Assembly (NCBI RefSeq): GCF_009811415.1
Contig: NZ_BLIG01000028.1
Location: forward strand, 1 to 64,000
Direction: 5' to 3'
Origin: Alteromonas sp. KUL106
GTDB taxonomy: Bacteria > Pseudomonadota > Gammaproteobacteria > Enterobacterales > Alteromonadaceae
Length of the DNA: 64,000 bases
Of this stretch, positions 56,833-64,000 are shown one piece after another. The stretch's first letter is position 1. Each line of letters opens with the position of its first letter. The notes beneath the pieces are model-generated. The model was not told the DNA's origin and searched no databases. It saw nothing but the letters and a program-made list of their open reading frames with translations. The position numbers and the translations under genes are program-made.

Positions 56833-56858
56833 TAATTATAACGAATTCGTTATAATTA
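56833..56858. repeat. 26-bp perfect palindrome, operator-like
   Basis: The left half TAATTATAACGAA is followed directly by its exact reverse complement, with no loop. The absence of a loop favours a protein-binding site for a dimer over an RNA hairpin. It lies about 20-30 nt before the start of a small decayed ORF on the plus strand and includes TATAAT-like sequence. Confidence 0.8.
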
Positions 56859-56886
56859 AAGTCATCGGAACCCGATGAATAGGCGA

Positions 56887-57100
56887 ATGGATAACATTCA
56901 ACTCTATTGTCCTCAGCGGCACAGTAGCGACATTTGTCGGTTTCATCGCGAGATTCACTTTGCAAAGCAGCAGGCCAGAACCGATGATTAGCTTCCAGGA
57001 AATTTGGGATAATTTTTCCACGCTGATACCACTGATAGTTATATTTGCCGTGATCGTCGCAGGCGCGATGTACATCTTGCGTCACCCTGAGAAATTATGA
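56887..57100 (+). pseudogene. Frameshifted small membrane-protein ORF
   Basis: From about 56891 to the stop at 57098-57100 one frame reads as a plausible small protein with two hydrophobic segments (IVLSGTVATFVGFIARF and LIPLIVIFAVIVAGAMYIL) and a charged tail RHPEKL. It has no ATG, GTG or TTG at its beginning; an ATG at 56887 starts in another frame and would join it if one frameshift near 56905 were undone. Either a decayed gene or a sequencing error. Confidence 0.45.
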
Positions 57101-57192
57101 GTGCGTAGCAGTTTGTGCTTCTTGTATTGCTTATTGTTGCTACCCAGGCAGGGTGGCTTTAGCCCAGACTTGTCGATGTGATGATTAATATT

Positions 57193-57233
57193 GCTCAGAA
57201 GGAGTATGCAAAAAATGCATATTCCTTCTGAGC
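57193..57233. repeat. Long hairpin with 18-bp arms
   Basis: GCTCAGAAGGAGTATGCA and its inverse TGCATATTCCTTCTGAGC (one mismatch) flank a 5-A loop. No T run follows on either strand, so it is not a typical terminator. Confidence 0.8.
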
Positions 57234-57293
57234 GCAGGTTGAGATGTTGTATTTTATGCAACAACTCGCTGCAAACCCTAACGGAAGAATACA

Positions 57294-57400
57294 ATGCTCG
57301 AAGAAGCCATTTTTTATTGCCTTTAGCGGTGATGGTAGGTGCCACGATGTATGTCATAAAATACAAGAAGCGAGGTAAAGGGAAGTTCACTGGCTCCTAA
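57294..57400 (+). pseudogene. Small membrane-protein ORF broken at a T6 run
   Basis: An ATG at 57294 with GGAAGAA upstream opens a short frame that stops after 10 codons. Moving one base at the T6 run (57310-57315) continues it into LLPLAVMVGATMYVIKYKKR and on to the stop at 57398: one membrane helix plus a basic tail, about 35 residues. The homopolymer makes a recent frameshift, phase variation or sequencing error equally possible. Confidence 0.45.
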
Positions 57401-57473
57401 TAAGACGGATTAAAAGCGCTAGCACTCAGATAACACCGATAGCGACAGACAAACTGATAAGGGGGACGCATTC

Positions 57474-57548
57474 ATTAAACCATCCTCATTCATCACGAAA
57501 GTCGCCGCTATCGTCTTGGTGCTCAGCGCCATCTATTCCATTATGTAA
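57474..57548 (+). CDS. Possible 24-residue membrane peptide with ATT start
   Basis: The AAGGGGGA at about 57459-57466 is a strong ribosome binding site, 7 nt before ATT-AAA. The frame then reads (M)KPSSFITKVAAIVLV and on through a hydrophobic segment to a TAA, 24 residues: a short basic start and one membrane helix. ATT is a very rare start, so this could also be a mutated ATG. Weak call. Confidence 0.3.
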   Translation: MKPSSFITKVAAIVLVLSAIYSIM

Positions 57549-57569
57549 AACCTCAACAAACAATGCTTA

Positions 57570-57701
57570 CTACGGTTTTTTCTCTTCGCGTGGCCTTTTA
57601 TCGAAATGCTCACGCAGCTTTACCCACCGTCGCATATTTTTACGCACCTGAGCACGCTCCTGCTCACGCTGCGTCAGGTCGCTATACTGGTACTCTTTCA
57701 T
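57570..57701 (-). CDS. Small, highly charged hypothetical protein (43 aa)
   Basis: Begins at an ATG at 57701 with GGTGA 7 nt upstream and ends at TAG. It is about half charged residues (MKEYQYSDLTQREQERAQ..., ending EEKKP) and probably helical. Not recognised. Its composition, ribosome binding site and position make it better than random, but it is short. Confidence 0.5.
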   Translation of the reverse strand: MKEYQYSDLTQREQERAQVRKNMRRWVKLREHFDKRPREEKKP

Positions 57702-57745
57702 TATTTTGTCACCTTATTCCCTAGGCTTAAAAAGCCGCATAATTA

Positions 57746-57796
57746 GTCATAATGAAAGTTTCATAGTGATAAAGTCATAATGATACTTTCATTATG
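57746..57796. promoter_or_regulatory. Operator-like array of TCATAATGA motifs
   Basis: CATAATGAAAGT (57748-57759) and its exact inverse ACTTTCATTATG (57785-57796) flank a second GTCATAATGA (57774-57783; also at 57746-57755) and a related TTCATAGTGA. Such clustered half-sites upstream of a small gene look like binding sites for a dimeric repressor. Confidence 0.5.
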
Positions 57797-57874
57797 CGTT
57801 TATTCTAATGTATTGGTCGCATCGCGATTAGGCTTCTATACTAACTTTACTTCCATGACAAAGAGATTTCTGAC

Positions 57875-58078
57875 ATGCAAGAAGAAGAGGCTGAAAAAAT
57901 AGTGAAAGCCGCAGAGGAAGCGTGTTTCGATGCTATATTCGAGATTCATAAAGTTGCCCGCAGACACAATACCTCTATTATAGTTGAAATTGGCGGAGTC
58001 CCCGTCGAAAAATCCCCTTTGACAGACAAAGAACTTAGCGCTCACCAGGCCAAAACATGGAAAAGCAGATCTAGCTAA
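57875..58078 (+). CDS. Small hypothetical protein (67 aa)
   Basis: Not recognised. Acidic helical start (QEEEAEKIVKAAEEACFDAIFEIHKVARRH in pieces), then a short beta-like part IIVEIGGVPVE and a Lys/Ser-rich end; no signal peptide. AAGAGA precedes the ATG. It lies after the operator-like array, which could control it. Confidence 0.6.
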   Translation: MQEEEAEKIVKAAEEACFDAIFEIHKVARRHNTSIIVEIGGVPVEKSPLTDKELSAHQAKTWKSRSS

Positions 58079-58259
58079 GCTTCCCAGAACTATAGCTATG
58101 GTGAATGCACCACTGGTACAAGTTCACATTTCGGTAAACAAGTCGCTGGCAGAGAATTTAAATCCATTCTAGCTATACGGCGGGACTACCTCTAAGTCTT
58201 AAGTGGGGCAAATGTGTTTTCTATATGCTTCCATGTATCACTTGACATTAATTTAATTC

Positions 58260-59159
58260 TTAAGAGTCAAATTGATGTTCAAATGCAGATCTCGAAATGC
58301 AACTGATTATGTCGCAGTCGTTACATTTTCTGCCCTTCAGCTTATGTGTCTTTGTGAGGTACTCTGAAGGTTCAATAACTCCACTAGGTAGATCAACTGT
58401 ATCACTCTCATTTTCTAGAAAGAGTTGCCAAACATCTGGGACTTTATCCAGGATCTCAAAAAATACATCGTGAACTAATTTATTACGTTTTTTACTCATT
58501 TGAGTATGTATGGAGCTTATTTGTAATAAATCGTCACTTGATTGTTTATTTCTGATTAAGAAAAAAGCAAATGCGTCTAGAAGACAAGGGGCAATAAAAT
58601 TTTCGACTAGCCTTTGCACACCACTGTATTGAGAAACTCTTTCATCACTACTACACTCATCATCTGAACGCGGTATCCCTGCTAATATTTCCTGTAATGC
58701 ATCGAAAGTATTAGCTCTTTTTAACGAGGAGCATCGGTATAAATATGACTCATGAATTCCGCAATAATTACTGAAATACCAGTTTTTCTTGAAATAGCCA
58801 AAGCCATAACTTGTTATCGATTCTTCAATACATAATCTGCAATATCTCACTGGCTGTGTAAATGGAGAGGATGCCGATGCCTTTCCACTCAAGCCTATAA
58901 GTTGTTTAAGATATATATGATTATACTCTGGTGAAAAAAACATATTGTTCGCATTTATTAAGCCTCCAATAAATGCTATTTCACTCAACAAAGCTCTCTC
59001 ATCGAAAGGCTCATAAAGATGTTCGAAATTTTTTGGTAGCTTTGGAAATGACAGCCAATGTCCTTTATTACCAATAACGTTGTCGACGCGAAAAATACCA
59101 TGCTTCTGTTGAATTCTGAAAATCCAACTTTGTAGTAACTCGTCGTTTAACGGTTTCAA
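58260..59159 (-). CDS. TniQ-domain protein, stand-alone
   Basis: 299 residues resembling TniQ/TnsD target-selection proteins. The N terminus LNDELLQSWIFRIQQKHG fits the TniQ opening. The zinc finger at about 105-145 reads YCRLCIEE...GYFKKNWYFSNYCGIHESYLYRC, with the C-x2-C, C-x2-H and final C of the family, and a further C-x2-C pair (RKCNDCD) lies near the C terminus. TniQ proteins guide Tn7/Tn5053 transposition, but no tnsA, tnsB, tnsC, tniA, tniB or cas gene is visible. It is 37 nt after the MBL gene and clearly AT-rich, pointing to horizontal transfer. Confidence 0.75.
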   Translation of the reverse strand: MKPLNDELLQSWIFRIQQKHGIFRVDNVIGNKGHWLSFPKLPKNFEHLYEPFDERALLSEIAFIGGLINANNMFFSPEYNHIYLKQLIGLSGKASASSPFTQPVRYCRLCIEESITSYGFGYFKKNWYFSNYCGIHESYLYRCSSLKRANTFDALQEILAGIPRSDDECSSDERVSQYSGVQRLVENFIAPCLLDAFAFFLIRNKQSSDDLLQISSIHTQMSKKRNKLVHDVFFEILDKVPDVWQLFLENESDTVDLPSGVIEPSEYLTKTHKLKGRKCNDCDIISCISRSAFEHQFDS

Positions 59160-59196
59160 AATAGATCAGGAATAATTGCTCAAATAACTGAGCAAT

Positions 59197-60270
59197 TTAA
59201 TCTTCTTGTTCTTCTGGATAAGGAAGCGGTTCAACTACACTCCAGCCCTCTCTCGGAGGTTTGTTATAGCCAACTCGGATATTTCCATTCTCTGTAGTAA
59301 CAACTGTAGCCCCTCTATGAATGAAAGCTCTGACAACTGATTTTCTGGGGTGATCTTCGTCTTTCTTTGCGGCACTAACAACAGCTGTGAAATGAGAACT
59401 CTCCAGCTTACTCGGATAACTTTTTCCAAGAAGTTTGTCCAGTAACTCGGATGAAACGTTGTGTCTAGAACCATGGTGAGGTACTTGAACATAATCTAGT
59501 CCTGGCAGATTCAAACCAACAAGTGGTGCAAATTCAATCGACTCCTCAAGAGCGGCTCTTCCTGCATCACCTGTTAGTAAAATGTTCTTATTACAAATAT
59601 TAGCAAATTGAACTACGCTCATATTATTTTCAGCACTAGTGTCATCTGGCGGAAAATATTCCTCGCCCCAAAGCGAACGGATGTTATTAATAACACTTTT
59701 CGCAATTAAGCCTAGCTCTGTCAGTAATGTATTTTCTTCAATCCTTTTGGATTCTGGTGTTTTTTCTGAGTCAACAACCAAGTCAAGATATCTTGAAATA
59801 CTTGGTGCTAAAACGAAAAATTCACCAATTCTTTCCCCTTGAAAAGGCTCTTTGATCGTCACACCATAGTCTTCAGCTAACTCTTCTAAAGCGGCAATAT
59901 TAGGATAAATTTCTTTTAACCTTGCTTTCAAATTTTCCACTGACTTAAACCGCGAAAACCTATCTATTAAGGTATCTGCGTACAGCCAAGGTCGTAACAT
60001 CCAAATTTCTGTAATTTCAAACTCGCCAAATAGAGATCTGAGGCCAGCGGCATGGTCGCCATCAGGATGGGTGACAACAACTGCGTCGATTCGCTGCGGG
60101 TTCCCATAGTAGCTCTTTACATGTTCAACTAAGCTATCGCCAGTCCTTAAAAAACCTCCGTCTGTTACATGAATTCGAGTAATACCATCAATCTCATATC
60201 GCATTGGTATCGCATCGCCGCTTCTAGATGACTCCACATCTAAAAAATCAATTTCAAAAAAATCGTCCAT
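59197..60270 (-). CDS. ComEC-like metallo-beta-lactamase-fold hydrolase
   Basis: 357 residues, no signal peptide. Metal ligands: VVVTHPDGDHAAGL (the HxxxDH core), NILLTGDAG (bridging Asp) and the VPHHGSRHNV motif shared with the beta-lactamase part of ComEC and relatives. A helical insertion (about 95-215) separates the halves. It probably cleaves a phosphodiester, perhaps a nucleic acid or cyclic nucleotide. The upstream membrane-protein gene ends 3 nt before its start, so the two are coupled. It sits in the hsdR-linked accessory cluster. Confidence 0.88.
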   Translation of the reverse strand: MDDFFEIDFLDVESSRSGDAIPMRYEIDGITRIHVTDGGFLRTGDSLVEHVKSYYGNPQRIDAVVVTHPDGDHAAGLRSLFGEFEITEIWMLRPWLYADTLIDRFSRFKSVENLKARLKEIYPNIAALEELAEDYGVTIKEPFQGERIGEFFVLAPSISRYLDLVVDSEKTPESKRIEENTLLTELGLIAKSVINNIRSLWGEEYFPPDDTSAENNMSVVQFANICNKNILLTGDAGRAALEESIEFAPLVGLNLPGLDYVQVPHHGSRHNVSSELLDKLLGKSYPSKLESSHFTAVVSAAKKDEDHPRKSVVRAFIHRGATVVTTENGNIRVGYNKPPREGWSVVEPLPYPEEQED

Positions 60271-60273
60271 GAC

Positions 60274-60768
60274 CTACTCCCGTTCGCTATATTTATCAAC
60301 CCTTTGATTTATGTATGCCGTTTGTTTCTTATACGAAAATGCAAATAAGATAATAAATAAAAATATCCCTACTCCAACATAGTAACCTTTAATGCTAGGA
60401 CAAAATTCCGCTAATTTTTCCCCAACTTTTAAAGTACCAATACAAAGAAAAAGTGATAAGAATGTCCTGTACATGTTGTTTGCTTCAGACAAAATCTCTA
60501 TTGTCTTATCTCTAGCAACTGCGTCTAAATAACGTTGGTATTCACTAAACTTCAAAAAGCGCAGTGACTTGAGCAGCGGCTCAAGCAGTACCGAGCCTAT
60601 GCGACTTACTACCAACCCAATAAAATAATAAAAGAAAACACCAACAACTAAATCTTTTTGAATCAAATCATAGGAAGTAACAGCTTTCAAAACAACGACA
60701 AAAACGACACCAGGCAATAAGTAATTAAACAGGTTGTATGAGGATAATTTATCCATTAAATCTTTCAT
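60274..60768 (-). CDS. Small membrane protein paired with the MBL hydrolase
   Basis: 164 residues with about four hydrophobic helices (near 15-35, 38-58, 105-122 and 128-148) and a cytosolic helical stretch between. The start MKDLMDKLSSYNLFNYLLPGVVF resembles small membrane proteins found next to effector genes in defence islands, from memory. No catalytic motif is seen. It could anchor or be acted on by the hydrolase. Its stop is 3 nt before the MBL gene. Confidence 0.72.
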   Translation of the reverse strand: MKDLMDKLSSYNLFNYLLPGVVFVVVLKAVTSYDLIQKDLVVGVFFYYFIGLVVSRIGSVLLEPLLKSLRFLKFSEYQRYLDAVARDKTIEILSEANNMYRTFLSLFLCIGTLKVGEKLAEFCPSIKGYYVGVGIFLFIILFAFSYKKQTAYINQRVDKYSERE

Positions 60769-60851
60769 GAATACTTTATTCCATAGTAATTCACATCACA
60801 GATATCCACGTCCTAAGCTATCATTTGAAGCTAGATTAACCAAACATTAAA

Positions 60852-63800
60852 CTATGAAACCCAACTCTCACTCAACACCTCTGCCTGTTTGAGGCAAAGG
60901 TCTATCGCTTCGTCAGAGCGGTCTGGTGGGTATTTCCATCTGCGTAGTGCACGGCGTACCAGGTTTCTGAGCCTTGCGCGAACACTGTCTCGTTTTTGCC
61001 AATCTACCGTTGTGGACTTACGTAGCTTTTCGGTAATTTCTTTAGCAAGGTTGCGCAGGTTATTGTCGCCAAGTTCTCTTACTGCACTTTCGTTTTGAAT
61101 CAATGCACGGTAAAAAGCGATTTCATCGTTATTCATTCCGAGTTCTTCGGCCTGCATGAGATCCTTTTCCATATCCTTTGCCATCTGAATAAGCTCTTCG
61201 ATAACCTGAGCCGTTTCAATTGCGCGGTTATGGTATTTGCGCAGGGTTTCTAAAATTCGTTCTGAGTACGCCTTTTCAGAGACAACATCATTTTGCATCT
61301 TGGCTTTAACATCGTCTTTGAGGAGCTTTTCGAGCAGTTCAACCGCCAGATGACGATGCTTCATGTTTCGTACGTCATCCAAAAACTCTTCAGATAAAAG
61401 CCCTACATTGGGTTTATCCAATCCAACTGACTCAAACACGTCCACAACGCCACCTGCAACAATGGCATTATCAATTATCTGTTTAAGTGCGGAGTTTTTC
61501 TCGTCTTCCGATTTTTTCTTACCGCCACTGTGTTTAGCAAAGGCAGACTTTATGGCACTGAAAAAAGCGATTTCCTTTTTATATTCGGCAGTCTCATCTA
61601 ACGTACTACACAGTGAAAAGGCTTTTGATAGCGGCAGCATGGCATCGAGGAATCGCTTCTTCCCGTCTAACTTACCGTTACCAGGGTTTGGTAACCCCAG
61701 GATGTGGTTCATTGCACCTGGTAGTATCTTAAGGGCGTTGTCTTTATAATCTGAGTAATCAAAGCCAACCATTAACGCTCTGATGATCTCAAGCTTCTCA
61801 AGCATGATCGCAAATGCTTCATGGTTATCATGTGTCGGCTTACCTCTGCCCTGCGAATCAGCATAAGTTTTAAGGGCGTTTTTCAGTTCATTGGCAATAC
61901 CAATGTAGTCAACCACTAACCCACCTGGCTTGTCTTTAAATACACGGTTAACCCTAGCGATAGCCTGCATCAGATTATGCCCCTTCATGGGCTTATCGAC
62001 ATACATGGTATGGCAAATTGGAGCATCAAAGCCTGTTAACCACATATCACGCACAATCACTATCTGAAGTGGATCGTTGATATCTTTATAGCGCTTCTCG
62101 AAAGACTTCTTGGTGTCTTTGTTATGAATGTGAGGCTGCAATAACGGCTTATCGGAAGCCGAGCCTGTCATAATCACTTTAACTGCGCCTTTGGCAGGAT
62201 CATCGTCATGCCAATCGGGGCGAAGTGCAATTAACGCATTGTACATGTGCACACAGATTTCTCGGCTCATACATACAATCATTGCTTTGCCTGGGAAGGT
62301 GGCTATTCGCGTTTCAAAGTGATTGACCAAGTCTTCGGCGACTTCCGCCATTCTTGGCTCTGCCCCTACAAGCTTCTCCAAAGCCGCCCATTTGGACTTG
62401 GCTTTTTCTTTCTGTGCAGTGTCTTCTTCGTCTTCAAAGACTTCATCAACATCGGCATTAAGCTTTTCGATATCATCCTGCCGGATATCCAGCTTTGCCA
62501 GGCGTGATTCATAGTAAATCGGTACGGTGGCACCGTCTTCTACCGCATCCTGAATATCATAGATAGAAACGTAGTCACCAAATACAGCACGGGTGTCTTT
62601 GTCTTCGGCTGAAATAGGCGTTCCGGTAAATCCTATGAACGATGCATTTGGCAGCGCATCGCGCATATATTTGGAATAGCCATACACGTATTTGCTATCA
62701 ACCACATTGCCGTCTTTGTCTTTAATTTCAACATAACGGGCTTTATCGCCATATTGGCTGCGGTGTGCTTCGTCACTCACAACAACAATATTACTTCGGC
62801 CACTTAATACAGGATGCTCTGTTTCCCCCGCTAATAACGCAAATTTCTGAATGGTGGTGAATACGATGCCGCCGGATTGTTTAGAGGTAAGAATATCCCT
62901 TAACGAGTCTCTGTCTTCGGCTTGCACTGGTGTTTGTTTAAGCGCTTCTGATGCCATCGAAAAAGTGTTAAACAGCTGCCCGTCCAGATCGTTTCTGTCG
63001 GTGACTACCACAACAGTTGGGTTATTCATTTGTGGTTGAGCCATCAATTTGCCCGCATAGCACACCATCGAAATGGATTTACCTGAACCTTGTGTATGCC
63101 ACACCACACCTGCTTTACCTGAGCCAGGTTTCACTTTTTTATGGTAATCGGCGCGAGGTTCCTCAATACCATTTCCATCCGCTGCCTTGCGGCTGGCAAC
63201 GACGGTTGCCTCAACAGCAGCGCGTACAGCATGAAACTGGTGGTAAGCAGCAATTTTCTTTATCAATTCGCCGTTACTTTCTTCAAATAACACAAAATGA
63301 TGGATGTAATCTAAAAACAATTCAGGGTCGAAAAAGCCCCTTACAACGGTTTCTAGCTGATACTCCATAACTGGCTTATCGTCTTCATCTTTTACCGTTC
63401 GCCACGGCAGAAAACGTTCTTTATTCGCGGTTAATGAACCAACCTTGGCGGCAAAGCCATCACTGATCACCAGCGCTTCGTTAAAGGTAAACAAATCTGG
63501 AATTTGTTCTTTGTAGGTGAGCAATTGATTAAACGCGCTATCAATAGTGGCGTTTTCGGTTGCAGGGTTTTTCAGTTCGATAACAGCTACCGGAATACCA
63601 TTAATAAACACCAGTACATCTGGCCTGCGATTACCTTTTGTACCTGTTATAGTGAACTGATTAACAATGAGAAACTGGTTATTCGCTACTGATGAAAAAT
63701 CGATAAGCCTGACGTAATCAACCTTGTCTTCACCGTTTTCCTTATATTCTACCTTAACCCCTTCCAGTAGATACTGATGGAACAGTTTGTTGTTCTTACT

Positions 63801-64000
63801 CAGGATTGGGGTTTCTGGTTGGCTAACAGCGCTTACGGCATATTCAAGCGCTTCTTCCGGTAATTGCGGGTTGATCACTTTAAGTTGCGAGAGTAACCGC
63901 TCAGTAAGCAGTATTTGCCTGTAGTCAGCGCGCTCTGGCGATGCACCATCAGGGGCTATGTCATAACCATTAGCATACTGGTATCCGGTTTCTTTAAACC
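60852..64000 (-). CDS. hsdR: Type I restriction enzyme subunit R, 5' end outside the window
   Basis: DNA-translocating and cleaving subunit of a type I restriction-modification complex. The frame is open through the right edge: 40 codons before the internal GTG at 63878 read family-like (GYDIAP, PERADYRQILLTERLL), so the true start lies beyond 64000. Visible parts: nuclease core PDVLVFINGIPVAVIELKNP (Asp...Glu-x-Lys), Walker A HTQGSGKS, DEAH box VVSDEAHRSQ, helicase motif VI AIARVNRVF, and a C-terminal region of the DUF3387 type. hsdM and hsdS should be found to the right. The gene is intact within the window. Confidence 0.95.
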   Translation of the reverse strand, partial: FKETGYQYANGYDIAPDGASPERADYRQILLTERLLSQLKVINPQLPEEALEYAVSAVSQPETPILSKNNKLFHQYLLEGVKVEYKENGEDKVDYVRLIDFSSVANNQFLIVNQFTITGTKGNRRPDVLVFINGIPVAVIELKNPATENATIDSAFNQLLTYKEQIPDLFTFNEALVISDGFAAKVGSLTANKERFLPWRTVKDEDDKPVMEYQLETVVRGFFDPELFLDYIHHFVLFEESNGELIKKIAAYHQFHAVRAAVEATVVASRKAADGNGIEEPRADYHKKVKPGSGKAGVVWHTQGSGKSISMVCYAGKLMAQPQMNNPTVVVVTDRNDLDGQLFNTFSMASEALKQTPVQAEDRDSLRDILTSKQSGGIVFTTIQKFALLAGETEHPVLSGRSNIVVVSDEAHRSQYGDKARYVEIKDKDGNVVDSKYVYGYSKYMRDALPNASFIGFTGTPISAEDKDTRAVFGDYVSIYDIQDAVEDGATVPIYYESRLAKLDIRQDDIEKLNADVDEVFEDEEDTAQKEKAKSKWAALEKLVGAEPRMAEVAEDLVNHFETRIATFPGKAMIVCMSREICVHMYNALIALRPDWHDDDPAKGAVKVIMTGSASDKPLLQPHIHNKDTKKSFEKRYKDINDPLQIVIVRDMWLTGFDAPICHTMYVDKPMKGHNLMQAIARVNRVFKDKPGGLVVDYIGIANELKNALKTYADSQGRGKPTHDNHEAFAIMLEKLEIIRALMVGFDYSDYKDNALKILPGAMNHILGLPNPGNGKLDGKKRFLDAMLPLSKAFSLCSTLDETAEYKKEIAFFSAIKSAFAKHSGGKKKSEDEKNSALKQIIDNAIVAGGVVDVFESVGLDKPNVGLLSEEFLDDVRNMKHRHLAVELLEKLLKDDVKAKMQNDVVSEKAYSERILETLRKYHNRAIETAQVIEELIQMAKDMEKDLMQAEELGMNNDEIAFYRALIQNESAVRELGDNNLRNLAKEITEKLRKSTTVDWQKRDSVRARLRNLVRRALRRWKYPPDRSDEAIDLCLKQAEVLSESWVS

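Larger units (their letters stand above)
56435..57569. other. Gene-poor region with palindromes and decayed small ORFs
   Basis: About 1.1 kb with no intact gene of normal length. It holds the second copy of the direct repeat, a 26-bp palindrome (56833-56858), an 18-bp-arm hairpin (57193-57233), two apparent frameshifted small membrane ORFs, and a 24-codon membrane ORF lacking a standard start. A 148-codon and a 102-codon minus-strand frame here look like shadows, with poor composition. Confidence 0.6.

Noticed and set aside
56639..57390. 148- and 102-codon minus-strand frames in the gene-poor strip
   Set aside because: Cysteine- and serine-rich shadow-like sequence without starts; the plus strand gives more protein-like short frames.

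Overview
The window looks like chromosomal DNA from a marine gammaproteobacterium of the Alteromonadaceae, most likely Alteromonas or a close relative. This is inferred from protein character, from the classical block lptM-lysA-dapF-DUF484-xerC-yigB-uvrD, from the abundance of c-di-GMP proteins, and from short intergenic repeats; no database search was possible. Most of the window is dense, housekeeping-type chromosome with intergenic hairpin terminators. No rRNA, tRNA, CRISPR array or intact insertion sequence was recognised.

Layout. 0.2-8.5 kb: uvrA, a small unknown gene, yegD (Hsp70-like), a thioesterase, a 2OG-Fe(II) oxygenase, a DapA-like aldolase, a DUF3299 exported protein and ppa. 8.6-14.4 kb: fbp, mpl, ubiX, an S1/P1 nuclease, rraA and a PAP2 phosphatase. 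14.4-24.9 kb: a glycosyltransferase-like gene, then lptM-lysA-dapF-DUF484-xerC-yigB, cysE on the opposite strand, uvrD behind a LexA box, and a two-receiver GGDEF regulator. 25-30.9 kb: rarD, mgtE, recQ, a glutathione transferase and a small unknown gene whose 3' end lies inside a dispersed repeat. 31-41 kb: a large 7TM-PAS-GGDEF-EAL protein, ribA, a DUF3300 protein, an ATP-grasp-like protein, a chemoreceptor and two redox membrane proteins. 40-50 kb: a deacetylase gene overlapping an acetyl-CoA hydrolase/GNAT fusion, a small esterase, an RND efflux pair, a DnaJ-related protein and a DUF1499 protein. 50-56.4 kb: sugE, argO with divergent argP, a GGDEF protein, a BLUF-EAL photoreceptor, a small unknown gene and an outer-membrane barrel.

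From about 56.4 kb the character changes. Roughly 1.8 kb is gene-poor and carries a 26-bp perfect palindrome, a long hairpin, operator-like repeats, a few tiny ORFs and apparently frameshifted small membrane-protein ORFs. Then comes a leftward, visibly AT-richer accessory cluster: a TniQ-type zinc-finger protein, a ComEC-like metallo-beta-lactamase-fold hydrolase, a four-helix membrane protein, and a type I restriction subunit HsdR that runs off the right edge (hsdM and hsdS presumably lie beyond it). This looks like the edge of a defence island. The membrane protein + MBL hydrolase pair, with the TniQ gene next to it, is the best candidate in the window for an undescribed system.

Functional themes: DNA repair (uvrA, uvrD, recQ), cell-wall and lysine metabolism (lysA, dapF, mpl), c-di-GMP signalling (four proteins, one apparently blue-light gated), efflux and small-molecule export, and anti-phage defence at the right end.
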